Source of the DNA: JAICXG01 sp963801255
GTDB lineage: Bacteria; Verrucomicrobiota; Verrucomicrobiia; Chthoniobacterales; UBA10450
Reading direction: 5' to 3'
DNA: 64,000 bases
NCBI GenBank assembly: GCA_963801255.1
Contig: CAWDEC010000008.1
Span: forward strand, 310,001-374,000
Part shown: in pieces, positions 17,251-26,348 of the stretch
Layout of the letters: each line of letters begins with the position of its first letter
How positions within the stretch are numbered: the stretch's first letter is position 1
The notes under the pieces: generated by a model
The model's database searches: none
What the model saw: the letters and a program-made list of their open reading frames with translations, nothing else
What the model was told of the DNA's origin: nothing
Translations under genes and position numbers: made by a program

Positions 17251-18858
17251 ATGACTCCCGCGCTGGTGATGTTCCTGTTTTTCGTCCTGATCACTCTTGG
17301 GATTACCGGGTGGGCGGCTCGACGATCGCGGGGCGCGGCCGCGTTCTTTACCGCCAGTCGCCGGATCACTGCCTGGCAAAATGGCGTCGCGGTGGCGGGT
17401 GACTATATGAGCGCCGCGTCCTTTCTCGGGATCGCCGGCCTCATCGCCTTCTTTGGTTATGACGGCTTCATGTTCTCGGTCGGCTGGCTGGTCGCCTATC
17501 TCACCGTTCTCTTGGTGGTCGCGGAGCCTTTGCGCAACGCCGGCAAATATACGATGGCGGATGTCCTTGCCTACCGGCTAAGTCCGCGTCCAGTCCGTGC
17601 GATGGCTGCGCTGAGCACGATCACGGTTAGCACCTTTTACATGATTGCCCAAATGGTCGGCGCGGGCGCCCTGGTCGCGTTATTGTTAGGCAGCTCACAT
17701 GTCAGTTATCAAACTGCGGTGATCGGTGTTGGCATCCTGATGATTATCTATGTCGTCTTTGGCGGGATGCTGGCGACAACCTGGGTGCAAATCATCAAAG
17801 CCATCCTGCTGATGGCCGGAACGATCCTGCTCAGTCTGCTTGTGCTTGCTCACTTTGGCTGGAGTCTGGGTAATTTCTTCAACGCCGCGACTCATGTCAC
17901 CTATCATGACAAAGGCGTGTTGGTGACGAAGAATTTTCTCGAGCCAGGACTTCGCTATACCGCTGCAAACCATGGCGCGTTGGACTTAATATCGTTAGGC
18001 ATGGCCCTGGTGTTTGGAACCGCCGGTCTGCCTCATATCCTGGTTCGTTTTTACACGGTGCCGGATGCAAAGACCGCGCGGATTAGCGTCGTCTGGGCGA
18101 TGGTTTTGATTGGCAGCTTCTACATCATGACGACGTTTCTCGGTTTCGGCGCGGCCACGATTGTCGGGCGCGACCACATTGCCGGTCATGGGGGCAACAA
18201 CATGAGTGCGCCGCTTCTGGCCCAAGCCCTCGGTGGCGACGTGTTCTTTTCCTTCATCGCCGCGATTGCCTTTGCCACGATTCTCGCGGTGGTTGCTGGC
18301 CTGACGATCAGCGCTTCGACCTCCTTCGCCCACGACTTTTACACTTCGGTCATTCATCACGGAAAGGAACGTCAGCCCGGTGAAGAAGTGAGAGTCGCGC
18401 GCATCACCGCCTTCTTTGTCGGCGCGATTGCGATTGGGATTGCCATTCTCCTCGGAAAGGATGCCAATGTCGCCTTTCTCGTCGCGCTCGCTTTTGCGGT
18501 GGCGGCTTCGGCCAATCTCCCGGTGATCGTTCTTTCCCTTTTCTGGAAAAGATTCAACACCAGCGGAGCGGTTTGCGGCCTGGCCACCGGACTCCTTGCC
18601 TCGTTAGTCTTGATCGCGATCAGCCCGTCGATCATGAAGATCGATCCCGCGGGAACGGCCGCGGCCGCCCGCCATCTTATCCAGCGACCCGCCATCTTCC
18701 CACTGGAGAACCCGGGTATCCTGAGTATCCCGCTCGGATTTCTCGGCGCCATCCTCGGCACTTTACTCCGGCGGGAGCCCGAAGCCGAAGCGCGCTATGC
18801 CGAGCTACTCGTGCGTGCTAACACCGGGCTCGGGGCGGAACAGGCGACGCCGCCGTAG
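17251..18858 (+). CDS. actP: Cation/acetate symporter, SSS family (ActP-like)
   Basis: 535 residues with about 13 hydrophobic segments. SSS-family landmarks include FFTASRRITAWQNGVAVAGDYMSAASFLGIAGLIAFFGYDG (about 31-71), GKYTMADVLAYRL, FYMIAQMVGAGALV, YVVFGGMLATTWVQIIKAILLM, GTAGLPHILVRFYTVPDAKTAR (the AGLPHxLxRFFTVP motif of ActP) and ASANLPVIVLSLFWKRFNTSGAV. It imports acetate or other short carboxylates with Na+ or H+ across the inner membrane. It follows the DUF485 partner gene, the usual arrangement. No acs gene is in the window. Confidence 0.88.
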   Translation: MTPALVMFLFFVLITLGITGWAARRSRGAAAFFTASRRITAWQNGVAVAGDYMSAASFLGIAGLIAFFGYDGFMFSVGWLVAYLTVLLVVAEPLRNAGKYTMADVLAYRLSPRPVRAMAALSTITVSTFYMIAQMVGAGALVALLLGSSHVSYQTAVIGVGILMIIYVVFGGMLATTWVQIIKAILLMAGTILLSLLVLAHFGWSLGNFFNAATHVTYHDKGVLVTKNFLEPGLRYTAANHGALDLISLGMALVFGTAGLPHILVRFYTVPDAKTARISVVWAMVLIGSFYIMTTFLGFGAATIVGRDHIAGHGGNNMSAPLLAQALGGDVFFSFIAAIAFATILAVVAGLTISASTSFAHDFYTSVIHHGKERQPGEEVRVARITAFFVGAIAIGIAILLGKDANVAFLVALAFAVAASANLPVIVLSLFWKRFNTSGAVCGLATGLLASLVLIAISPSIMKIDPAGTAAAARHLIQRPAIFPLENPGILSIPLGFLGAILGTLLRREPEAEARYAELLVRANTGLGAEQATPP

Positions 18859-18903
18859 GGTTGATCTCCGAGGAGCGGACAAAAAGTAGAACGATGGGTG
18901 GCA

Positions 18904-19761
18904 ATGAAACGCTTGGCCAATCCCAAGCCTGATGATAGTCCTCACTCTATGAATCCAAATAAAGCACTTTGGGAAAAGGGCGATTTTACCCGCATCGCCG
19001 CGACTATGCGCGAAAGTGGTGAAGCGGTCGTCCGCCGGTTCGGAATTACAAAAGGGCTTAAGGTCCTTGATCTTGGTTGCGGCGACGGAACCACCGCGAT
19101 ACCGGCGGCAAAACTTGGCGCTGACGTCCTGGGCGTCGATATCGCCCACAACCTGGTCGAAGCGGGCAATCAACGTGTGGCAGAGCTTGGCCTGACCAAT
19201 TGCCGGTTTCAGGAAGGTGATGCCACCAACCTGGAAGACTTACCAAGTCAGTCGTTCGATCTCGTGGTGAGTGTTTTCGGAGCGATGTTTGCTCCCAAAC
19301 CAGCCGACGTGGCGAAGGAAATGGTCCGCGTGACGAAACCCGGCGGGCGCATCATCATGGGTAACTGGATACCTAACGATCCCACGCTTGTGGCTCAGAT
19401 CCTCAAGATCAGCTCCAGTTACACGCCACCGCCGCCCGAAGGTTCCGTCAGTCCAATGACCTGGGGAATAGAAAGCAACGTCATCGAGCGCTTCGGCGCC
19501 GCGGGTATTCCGCCCGACCGGATATCGTTTGCCCGCGAAACTTTCACCTTTGATTTTCCCGGGTCGCCCGCCGGCCTGGTCGACGAATTCAGGAAATACT
19601 ACGGACCAACGATGAACGCCTTCGAAGCCGCGGAAAAAGCCGGCAAGGCAACCGATCTCCAGAAGGAATTGGAAGACCTCTTTCAGAAGGAGAACCGAAG
19701 CTCGAGCCCAAATACCACCTCGATTCCAGCCACCTTCTTACAGGTGACGGTGAACGTGTAG
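18904..19761 (+). CDS. Class I SAM-dependent methyltransferase
   Basis: 285 residues. The SAM-binding motif I is VLDLGCGDGTTAIPAA (about 54-69), motif II is GVDIAHNLVEAG, and post-II is FQEGDATNLEDLPSQSFDLVVSVFGAMFAPKP. VRVTKPGGRIIMGNWIP (about 140-156) is the typical motif III strand. The C-terminal third (PMTWGIESNVIERFGAAG...YYGPTMNAFEAAEKAGKA) resembles small-molecule methyltransferases of the UbiE/Coq5-like class. The substrate is unknown. Possible starts are GTG 18898, ATG 18904 and ATG 18949 (MNPNKALWEKGDF). The last gives the usual family N-terminus, so the first 15 residues are uncertain. It follows the symporter by about 45 bp and may be co-transcribed. Confidence 0.8.
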   Translation: MKRLANPKPDDSPHSMNPNKALWEKGDFTRIAATMRESGEAVVRRFGITKGLKVLDLGCGDGTTAIPAAKLGADVLGVDIAHNLVEAGNQRVAELGLTNCRFQEGDATNLEDLPSQSFDLVVSVFGAMFAPKPADVAKEMVRVTKPGGRIIMGNWIPNDPTLVAQILKISSSYTPPPPEGSVSPMTWGIESNVIERFGAAGIPPDRISFARETFTFDFPGSPAGLVDEFRKYYGPTMNAFEAAEKAGKATDLQKELEDLFQKENRSSSPNTTSIPATFLQVTVNV

Positions 19762-19961
19762 CGCGGGCCGTTGGTGCGCCGGCCTGGTCGTTTGTGGGAC
19801 GTTTTCTAATCAGCATCTCTTAGTCCCACCCGTTAGCCTTCGAACATTGTTGTATGACTGCTTAGGTTCTTCGAGCAGAAAGATGACTGCTGGTACGTTA
19901 TGCATCGGCAGCGGCACGCCGCTGTAACATGTATAGGCGATCATAACTCTGGAAATGACAA

Positions 19962-19988
19962 AGCCCGCGCAGACTTGCTGCGCGGGCT
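19962..19988 (-). terminator. Intrinsic terminator of the gene at 20014-20667
   Basis: A perfect 11-bp GC-rich stem (AGCCCGCGCAG 19962-19972, CTGCGCGGGCT 19978-19988) with a 5-nt loop. On the minus strand it is followed by TTTGTCATTT. It lies 26 bp past the stop codon of the minus-strand gene. Confidence 0.75.
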
Positions 19989-20013
19989 CGCATTGTCAGC
20001 TTATCTTAAGTTG

Positions 20014-20667
20014 TTATTGAATCGAGAAGGCACCAGGACCGCCAGGAGCATTGAGCTGCCAGAGGTTGCCATCGTTGAAGTTGACGTAGCCTGGAGCGAA
20101 GTTGCTTTCCCACCAAACTCCCGTGAACGCAGTTTGATTCGCCGCGGTCGTTACGACAAGCCAGTATTTGACGCCGGCAGTCAGTGTTGGAGCTGTGCGA
20201 AGCCGAACCGCGGCCAAAGCGCAGGGTGCGGCTGGAGCTGTTCCTATCGCTGAGAGCAATGAAGTGGCCGGGCCACCACAAGCATCGTTATAGATATCGA
20301 CCGTGAACTTGTTGGCACCATTGCTGCAGAGGTCGGAATCGAGCGTCAGGCCGATGTTGATCTGCCTCGGAATCGCAGTTCGAGTAGCGTAGAAGGGATA
20401 CGCGAGCCACTGCGTAGATGTTCCGTCAAAACAGTTTGTCGGGCCTAACACCAGAAAGCCGTTGTTCGTGTCATACATACAGCTGGTGCAGGTGTCGTTT
20501 TGCAGGTTACTGTAAATTACCGTCGCTGGAGGTGGCGCGGCATCCCGCATTGGAATGACAGGATGATTCCAGATCGGAGCCTTTAACGGCCCGTCGGCGA
20601 AGACAGCTCCGCAACACAAGGTCGCAAGAACGGTGAGACTGAGTTTTTTTATGGTTAACTGGTTCAT
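20014..20667 (-). CDS. Secreted Cys-containing protein, function unknown
   Basis: 217 residues from the ATG at 20667, where a signal peptide starts (MNQLTIKKLSLTVLATLCCGAVFADG). The mature part is beta-rich, with several Cys (CTSCMYD, GPTNCFDG, LCSNG, DACGG, PCALAAV) likely to form disulfides. It contains VDIYNDACGGPATSLLS and TLTAGVKYWLVVTTAANQTAFTGVWWESN. This resembles the 'choice-of-anchor' type beta-sandwich modules of secreted proteins, which describe how long an element is 'seen' in a spectator domain, but no firm family can be named. The longer open frame upstream is rejected because it would bury the signal peptide. It is followed by a strong terminator. Confidence 0.65.
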   Translation of the reverse strand: MNQLTIKKLSLTVLATLCCGAVFADGPLKAPIWNHPVIPMRDAAPPPATVIYSNLQNDTCTSCMYDTNNGFLVLGPTNCFDGTSTQWLAYPFYATRTAIPRQINIGLTLDSDLCSNGANKFTVDIYNDACGGPATSLLSAIGTAPAAPCALAAVRLRTAPTLTAGVKYWLVVTTAANQTAFTGVWWESNFAPGYVNFNDGNLWQLNAPGGPGAFSIQ

Positions 20668-21081
20668 GAACGCTGGTGTGAAGATTTCCAAATTGCGTGT
20701 CAATACTTTTTTTGCGTGCCCAACGAACAAAAGTCTGATCGGCACAAAAGGGCTTTGTGGAGAAAAGCTAACTATTCTTTAAAATTACAATGTCTGCAGG
20801 TAATTTCAGCCTCGCGGGTCACCCGATCTGAAGTGTTGTTATCGGCTAACTTCGATGCGCTCAGGGATTTAACTTCCTTCAATCTCGTAGCTGAATAGCT
20901 AACGACTCGACGCTACGGGCTACTCATGAGCTTTCCTCAGACTACTCAAGACGAGTATCCACAGGACCTTATCGATGTCGTCCCTGGCTTTGGTGCGATG
21001 AGACTCTCTGGTCGAGCTCTTTGCATCCAGGACCAAGAGCCAGTAGACAAAGTGCCTTGGCTGGGTTCAGATTAATTTCTT
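20668..21081. other. Intergenic region, nothing convincing
   Basis: 414 bp between the divergent starts of the Cys-containing secreted protein and the gene at 21082. It is AT-richer than its surroundings. I see no coding frame with gene-like composition and no clear hairpin; it presumably holds both promoters. Confidence 0.5.
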
Positions 21082-21606
21082 ATGAGCTGGATGAATCAAC
21101 TGTCGAGTGTATTGCAGAATTACGCGCAAAGTGGTGGACCGACGAACCAAGGGGAGGTCGAAGATCATTTCAATCAGGTGGCGCAGGCGGCGCCACAACA
21201 GGACCTGGCCAGTGGAATCGCGGCGATGTTCCGCAGCGATCAAACCCCAGCCTTTGGACAACTCGTTGGTCAGCTCTTCGGGAATTCGAGTCCTGACCAG
21301 CGGGCCAATCTCCTGAATAGCCTGCTTTCCAGCGGCGCGGGCGCGGGCGTGTTGCAACAGTTGGCGCAGTCCGCTGGCATCTCGCTGCCGGCAGGTGGTG
21401 GCACTCCGCAGGTTACTCCTCAACAGGCGGCGCAGATTTCCCCGCAAGTCGTGCAACAAGCGGCGGCGCATGCGGAAACACACGACCCATCGATCGTCGA
21501 TCGAGTGAGCGAGCTGTATGCGCAGCATCCCACCCTGATCAAGACCCTCGGCGTCGCGGCGATGGGCATGGCGTTATCGCACATGGCCCGCAACCGTGGA
21601 GTCTAG
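21082..21606 (+). CDS. Gln/Ala-rich hypothetical protein
   Basis: 174 residues starting MSWMNQLSSVLQNYAQSG. The N-terminal half has EVEDHFNQVAQAAPQQDLASGIAAMFRSDQTPAFGQLVGQLFGNSSPDQRANLLNSLL, an amphipathic alpha-helical stretch. The middle is Gln/Pro-rich (TPQVTPQQAAQISPQVVQQAA). The C-terminus (HPTLIKTLGVAAMGMALSHMARNRG) holds a mildly hydrophobic helix. The layout is reminiscent of DUF937/YidB-like proteins, but I cannot confirm that. No signal peptide. It is divergent from its left neighbour and convergent with the ammonium transporter. Confidence 0.65.
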   Translation: MSWMNQLSSVLQNYAQSGGPTNQGEVEDHFNQVAQAAPQQDLASGIAAMFRSDQTPAFGQLVGQLFGNSSPDQRANLLNSLLSSGAGAGVLQQLAQSAGISLPAGGGTPQVTPQQAAQISPQVVQQAAAHAETHDPSIVDRVSELYAQHPTLIKTLGVAAMGMALSHMARNRGV

Positions 21607-21713
21607 GCCTCGTTAGCTAAAGCCGGAGGAAAATACTTTGACATTGCCGCTGAAGTCAGGCGGCAACGTGGAGTTATAGATAGCCACATCGGCCGACGTT
21701 GCTATTCCACCAG

Positions 21714-22989
21714 TTACAACGGTTGGATGGTTGTTCGGGTTACTTCCACATCGACATAAGCAGTCTCGCCATGAATGGCCTCATCGAGGCCCAGTTCTTC
21801 GTGGGCATCCTCGACGCGAACGACTGTCACGCGATCAATGATCCATAACATTCCGTAAGTGAAAACGAAGGCCCAGACCGAGGAGAAAATCACAGCCGCA
21901 CATTGTTTCAGGAAAAAGCTGGAGTCACCCGCGAGCAGACCATTGGTCCCGCCGTTGGCCGCCGGGTTCCAGTCAGTGGAGGCGAAGACTCCGAGCAAGA
22001 TAATCCCGATGAAACCGCCGACACCATGCACACCCCAAACGTCGAGCGCGTCATCCCATTGCAGCTTGTTCTTGAGTGCACAGGCATAATAACAAACCAC
22101 TCCTGCAACGAGACCGATGATCACCGCTGTCGCCGGTGAGACATAACCCGCCGCGGGGGTAATCGTAGCAAGACCGGCGACCGCGCCGGTGAGTAGACCG
22201 AGGAATTTCGGCTTCTTGGATACTCGCCAGTCGACGCAAAGCCAGGCTATGGCGGCGAAGGAGGCGGCGACATCCGTGTTCAAGAAGGCGACCGCGGTGG
22301 TCGAGTCGACGCGAAATTCCGACCCGGCGTTGAAGCCATACCAACCAAACCAAAGCAGACCTGTGCCTAGCGCGACCAGTGGAACACTGTGCGGACCGCG
22401 ATCGACTACTTTGCGTTTACCAACATAGAGGACGGAAGCGAGCGCGGCGATTCCGGCGATGTTATGAACGACGATTCCGCCGGCAAAGTCTTTCACGCCC
22501 CATTGACCGAGCAAGCCGCCGCCCCAGACCATGTGGACAAAGGGAAAGTAAACGAAGATGAGCCAGCCAGTCAGAAACCACATGTAAGCCTTGAAGGTGA
22601 TGCGGTTGGTAAAGGCGCCGGTGATCAGCGCCGGAGTAATGATGGCGAACATCATTTGGTAGGCACAGAAAACGATCATCGGGATAGTATCGTTAGGCGA
22701 AGGGGTCGCGAGGGTGATGCCACGCAGACCGGCCCAGTGCAGATTGCCGACGATCCCGAAAAAATCCGTGCCGCTTTTCTGATCGCCGGAGAAACAGAGC
22801 GAAAACCCAAAGGCCCACCATAAGACCGTCGTCCAGCCCATGGAGACATAGCTCTGCATCATGATCGCGAGCACGTTTCTCCTGCCGACGAGGCCGCCAT
22901 AAAAGAAAGCCAGTCCCGGAGTCATGAGCATGACCAGGCTGGCGCACAAGCAGTGTGAAACCGGTATTTCCAGTATCGAGATGTAACAT
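21714..22989 (-). CDS. amt: Ammonium transporter Amt (with a frameshift near the N-terminus)
   Basis: From CASLVMLMTPGLAFFYGGLVGRRNVL onward the frame is a normal Amt/MEP/Rh ammonium channel. Landmarks are AIITPALITGAFTNRITFKAYMWF, FVHMVWGGGLLGQWGVKDFAGGIVVHNIAG, GTGLLWFGWYGFNAGSE, DDALDVWGVHGVGGFIGIILLGVFA, and a cytoplasmic tail EELGLDEAIHGETAY. The true N-terminus lies in another frame: an ATG at 22989, preceded by GAAGGAAAAC, encodes LDTGNTGFTLLV, the usual Amt start. The frames must be joined near 22942-22950, where two bases appear lost (or one gained) in a TGTGC-like context. The open reading frame extending upstream in the main frame to 23186 is non-homologous and should not be used. 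It conducts ammonium across the inner membrane. No glnK is adjacent. Confidence 0.8.
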
Positions 22990-23316
22990 AGTTTTCCTTC
23001 GTTGGGCGCGGAGTATGAGCGGGTTGGCGCATGGGTGTCAATCCCACAAACTAACGAAGCGGCTTCGGGTTCGGTGGCATCAAGGGACGGCGCTCTTTCT
23101 CCCGCGATAAACCTCGAGAAATGAGGATCAGGCACCGGGGAAGGTTGGCGGCCGAGAGTGCGAGGTCGCGCCCGTCTACTCGCCATCGCGAACCGGGGCT
23201 TCAGCGATATCCTGGGAGAAATCCGCCGCGAGGAAAAGCTTCCGGTGCCTGTAATACTGAAAAGCCTAGACTATGACTTCGAACGCCTCAGATCGGCGGT
23301 TTCGATGGAATTCAGC
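22990..23316. other. Upstream region of the ammonium transporter
   Basis: About 330 bp between the end of the repaired peroxiredoxin frame and the Amt start. No good coding frame and no clear NtrC-type or sigma-54 site were found by eye. Confidence 0.4.
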
Positions 23317-23851
23317 TCAGCTCTTTTGCAATGCCGCCAGGGCTTGCAGGACTTCATCGCTGTGTCCGGCCGGCTTCACTCCGATAAACGTCTTCGCCAC
23401 CTTGCCGCTTTGGGTCGATGATGAAGGTGTTTCGCGCGGCTATCTTCATTCCGTTGTAATCCATGACTGAGCCGTACTCTGTCGACACCTTTGCGCCGGT
23501 GTCGGCGAGGAGCTTGAAGTTCAAACCTTCCTTGGCGCAGAAGCTTTTGTGGGACTCGGCGCTATCTACGCTCACTCCCAGAACGACGGCATGAAGCGTT
23601 TCGTACTTTGCGAGGTCACGCTGGAAGTTATGCGCTTCGAGCGTGCAGCCGCCGGTGAAATCCTTCGGGTAAAAATAAAGCACGACCCATTTGCCGCGAT
23701 AATCCTTCAGGTTGACCGCGCTGCCATCTCCACTTGTAAGGCTGACTTCGGGAGCGACTGCCCCTGTGGCCGGCGGCGGTGCCTGCTCGGCGGCCCATGT
23801 GAGCGTGATGGCGAAAAGAAAGAGAATGCTCGAAACGAGTTTAAGCTTCAT
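23317..23851 (-). CDS. Secreted peroxiredoxin, AhpC/BCP family (frameshift near the C-terminus)
   Basis: A signal peptide (LVSSILFLFAITLTWAAE) is followed by the thioredoxin-fold core: PEVSLTSGDGSAVNLKDYRGKWVVLYFYPKDFTGGCTLEAHNFQ (the peroxidatic Cys is in GGCTLEA), LGVSVDSAESHKSFCAKEGLNF (second Cys) and LLADTGAKVSTEYG. After FIIDP the open frame runs into an unrelated tail and stops early. One base earlier or later it reads SGKVAKTFIGVKPAGHSDEVLQALAALQ, the classic BCP C-terminus, ending with TGA at 23317-23319. Removing one A from the AAA run (TTT at 23409-23411 on the plus strand) restores it. It reduces peroxides in the periplasm. Either a sequencing error or a recent lesion explains the shift. 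Confidence 0.75.
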
Positions 23852-23980
23852 GGCCGAAAGCTAGCAGTGATCCAAGCGGCCAGAAAGGAAAAGATCACGC
23901 TATCTGATACGTGGTCGGCACCAGTTTCAGATCTTCGATTTTTTCTTGTGCATAGAAGGAGCCGCATCCCAAGATGACTC

Positions 23981-24736
23981 ATGGCGAACACTGATACTCG
24001 GATCGACGAACTCGTTGACGGCATCTACCGCATTTCTACCTGGCAGGAACCGTACGGCATTACCTTCAATCAATTCCTTATTGCGGATGAACGCCCGGCG
24101 CTCATCCACACGGGGATGCATCACCTTTACGATGCCGTGAACGGCGCGATCGCACAGGTGCTCGACCCGGCAAAGCTGAGCTGTATCCTGCTCCTTCACT
24201 GGGAAGGTGATGAGAATGGTGGGATGGAGCGATTCATGCGCACCGCGCCGCAATCGGAGCTGATCGGTTCGCTCCTCTCGATTCAGCTCAACGCTTCCGG
24301 CTTCGGTTTCACCGAACGCGTGCGCGGTTTTCGCGACGGTGAAGTCCTCGATCTTGGCCGGCATAAACTCCGCTTTCTCGAGACACCGCATGTCCATCAT
24401 TGGGACTCCATGATGGTGATCGATGAGACGACACGCAGTCTCTTTCCGTCCGATCTCTTCATTCAACCGGCCGATCAACCGCCAGTCGTAACGGAAGACC
24501 TCTCGCGCCCGATGCTCGACCTTTATCGGGCGTCTGGGATTTTCGCGCATGAATTTCCGATTCGCCACGTGGTCGATCGGCTGGAACAAAGTGAGCTAAG
24601 CTGGATTCACCCGATGCATGGGGGTTCTTTCCGGCGGGAAGAATTTTCTCGTTATGCACGCGCGTTGCGCGAGAACGAGTTTGCCTATCACGGGATGCTG
24701 CTCGGCCGCGAGATCGCCAAGACGGCGCCGATGTAG
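23981..24736 (+). CDS. MBL-fold protein of the flavodiiron/ODP type
   Basis: 251 residues. It reads IDELVDGIYRISTWQEPYGITFNQFLIADERPALIHTGMHHLY, then LLHWEGDENGGMERF (metal motif HxExD; the usual following His is Asn), ETPHVHHWDSMMVIDETTRSLFPSDLFIQ (second His and bridging Asp), and SWIHPMHGGSF (last His). Spacing and motif order match the oxygen-reductase-type metallo-beta-lactamase domain of flavodiiron proteins. There is no flavodoxin domain, so it is a stand-alone diiron-type MBL protein. It could bind iron and act on O2 or NO or have another redox or hydrolytic role. Divergent from the peroxiredoxin gene (130 bp), a context consistent with oxidative-stress genes but not proof. Confidence 0.75.
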   Translation: MANTDTRIDELVDGIYRISTWQEPYGITFNQFLIADERPALIHTGMHHLYDAVNGAIAQVLDPAKLSCILLLHWEGDENGGMERFMRTAPQSELIGSLLSIQLNASGFGFTERVRGFRDGEVLDLGRHKLRFLETPHVHHWDSMMVIDETTRSLFPSDLFIQPADQPPVVTEDLSRPMLDLYRASGIFAHEFPIRHVVDRLEQSELSWIHPMHGGSFRREEFSRYARALRENEFAYHGMLLGREIAKTAPM

Positions 24737-24871
24737 GACCGAATAGCGTGCGTGGAGATGAGTAAGCCGAACGGTCGAAGACTTTGAGAGCGCGAAATTT
24801 GGAATGCGGGGAAGGCGAGGGGATGGCGCCTTGTCGCTTTGCCTTGGTCCGGCAACTCTAGCTAATTCTAT

Positions 24872-25456
24872 CTACTTCACGCCGTTGGCCGGATTCCAGG
24901 AGCCTTGTAACTTGCGCACGTAAAGAATCTGGCCCGTGTGATAGGCGTTGTGGGTGCTGATGTGAGAAATGGTCGGTGCCACTCGGGCCAGCTTTTCCTC
25001 CGGCATTTTTTCGACCTCGACTTCCAAGGCTTTCATCACACGATCGAGCCGCTGCACGATGTCGTCCCAATGGGCCGCATCGAAGTCATTAAAGGTCTCG
25101 TCATTATTGTTGGGGTTGGCAGGCTTCTCCCCGCGCAAACGCGCCAGCGCATTCTCGTTCCAAAAAACGAGATGATAAGCCAGCATCCCAACGGAATGAT
25201 TGGCATTAGGATCGAGCTTGCCCTCGGCATTTTTCGGCACCCACTTCGCCTGCTCGGCCGTAAGACCGGCGACCGCAGTGTTCATCGGGGTGAACCACTC
25301 TGCTTTGTCATGGGTGCTGTGAAGCTCCGCTAAGATGAGCGACCGGAGCGTAGCCGGCGCCGGCGTTGGCGACGGGGTGGACGGCGCTTGCGCGCAGAGA
25401 TTGGTGACGCTGGCCAAAACGGACAAGAGCATACCGAGACTAAATAATCGACTCAT
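24872..25456 (-). CDS. Secreted DinB-like four-helix protein
   Basis: 194 residues from the ATG at 25456, which starts a signal peptide (MSRLFSLGMLLSVLASVTNLCAQ). A short Ser/Thr/Pro linker follows, then a helical domain: ILAELHSTHDKAEWFTPMNTAVAGLTAEQAKWVP, HSVGMLAYHLVFWNENALARLRGE, FDAAHWDDIVQRLDRVMKALE and ISHISTHNAYHTGQILYVRKLQGSW. The three His ligands of the DinB/YfiT fold are visible (H in STHD, H of AYHLVFW, H of AYHTGQ). DinB-family proteins are metal-binding bundles, often thiol transferases. Secretion is less common, though it is seen in soil bacteria. Function unknown. Confidence 0.8.
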   Translation of the reverse strand: MSRLFSLGMLLSVLASVTNLCAQAPSTPSPTPAPATLRSLILAELHSTHDKAEWFTPMNTAVAGLTAEQAKWVPKNAEGKLDPNANHSVGMLAYHLVFWNENALARLRGEKPANPNNNDETFNDFDAAHWDDIVQRLDRVMKALEVEVEKMPEEKLARVAPTISHISTHNAYHTGQILYVRKLQGSWNPANGVK

Positions 25457-25803
25457 GGGCCTGATCCTAACCACCTAAAGCGTAGGTGACACGCGAAATT
25501 TGTGTGGGTCAGAAGACAACAATCCGACGATCAGGGACACAGTCGATCAACTGAAAGTGCAGGGTGATCTGGAGATTGCATCGAGCAGACTGGTGCACTC
25601 CGGCGCATGGTCTTCGGGTCCTAAGTAGTACCGGGAACGACGTTCATCTTCAAGGGTCACGATGCCGGGGACGTCATCATCGACAATTTTGCAATCACAA
25701 TACGCGTGTGATTGATGGTGTAACCTGCGTGGAAGTCTACGATACCGTTCTACGAACGGCACACCACACGCTTGTTTGCCCAGGCGGGAGAACAGGGAAA
25801 CTG
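25457..25803. other. Intergenic or decayed region upstream of the S8 remnant
   Basis: About 350 bp with no gene of recognisable type. Short frames on both strands lack start signals and family motifs. A purine-rich AGGGA precedes an ATG at 25805 that lies out of frame with the peptidase remnant, which may mark its original start. Confidence 0.4.
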
Positions 25804-26228
25804 AATGAGAAATGTGTTTGCACCGCTGGCTCGGCGGCTGAACTCGAATTCCACGAGCAAAGGCGACTGTCACCCTTGGAATTACTTAAGCTCACCGCTG
25901 TGATGGAACGTACCAGCGGCATGGCAGAGGTGAGGATCGGCCTGATCGATGGACCTGTTTCCGTCCAACATGCTGATCTGGCAGCCGAACACATCCGGGA
26001 GATTCCAGGAAATAACCAAGCCATGTGCGCGCAGACGAATAGCACGGCATGCATTCACGGGACCTTCATCGCCGGGATACGAGCGGCAAAGCGAATTTCT
26101 TCCGCGCCTGCGATATGCCCCGGCTGCACGCTCTTGATCCGCCCCATTTTTACCGAAGCGAGCTCTGGCGCGAGCACATGCCGAGCACTACTCCTTTGGC
26201 GCTTGCCTCGGCAATCAATGAGAATTAG
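25804..26228 (+). pseudogene. Remnant of an S8 subtilase (PatA/PatG-like), truncated before the catalytic Ser
   Basis: One frame reads LSPLELLKLTAVMERTSG, VRIGLIDGPVSVQHADLA (catalytic Asp), IREIPGN and CIHGTFIAGIRAAKR (catalytic His), then APAICPGCTLLIRPIFTEASSG. That is the N-terminal half of a subtilase domain of the cyanobactin-protease-like type. At about 26170 the reading must shift to the next frame to continue MPSTTPLALASAIN, and it then stops at TAG (26226-26228). The oxyanion Asn and the GTS catalytic Ser region are absent; the following sequence is unrelated. I read it as a frameshifted and 3'-truncated pseudogene. It is followed 120 bp later by two co-directional genes. Confidence 0.6.
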
Positions 26229-26348
26229 AGAAATACACACCAGTTCTTTGGAACGATACTTTCGTACGATGAGAACATTCCTTCCAAACCGAAGCGCAAG
26301 ACCCGGTCGCGTGCCGGTGTTGATTGCAACCAAGGGAGACACAATATC

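Noticed and set aside
22990..23186. N-terminal extension of the ammonium transporter frame
   Set aside because: No Amt similarity; the correct N-terminus is in the other frame from ATG 22989 with a clear ribosome site.
25564..25803. Upstream part of the long frame leading into the S8 remnant
   Set aside because: Composition is not protein-like, and the subtilase homology begins only near 25860.
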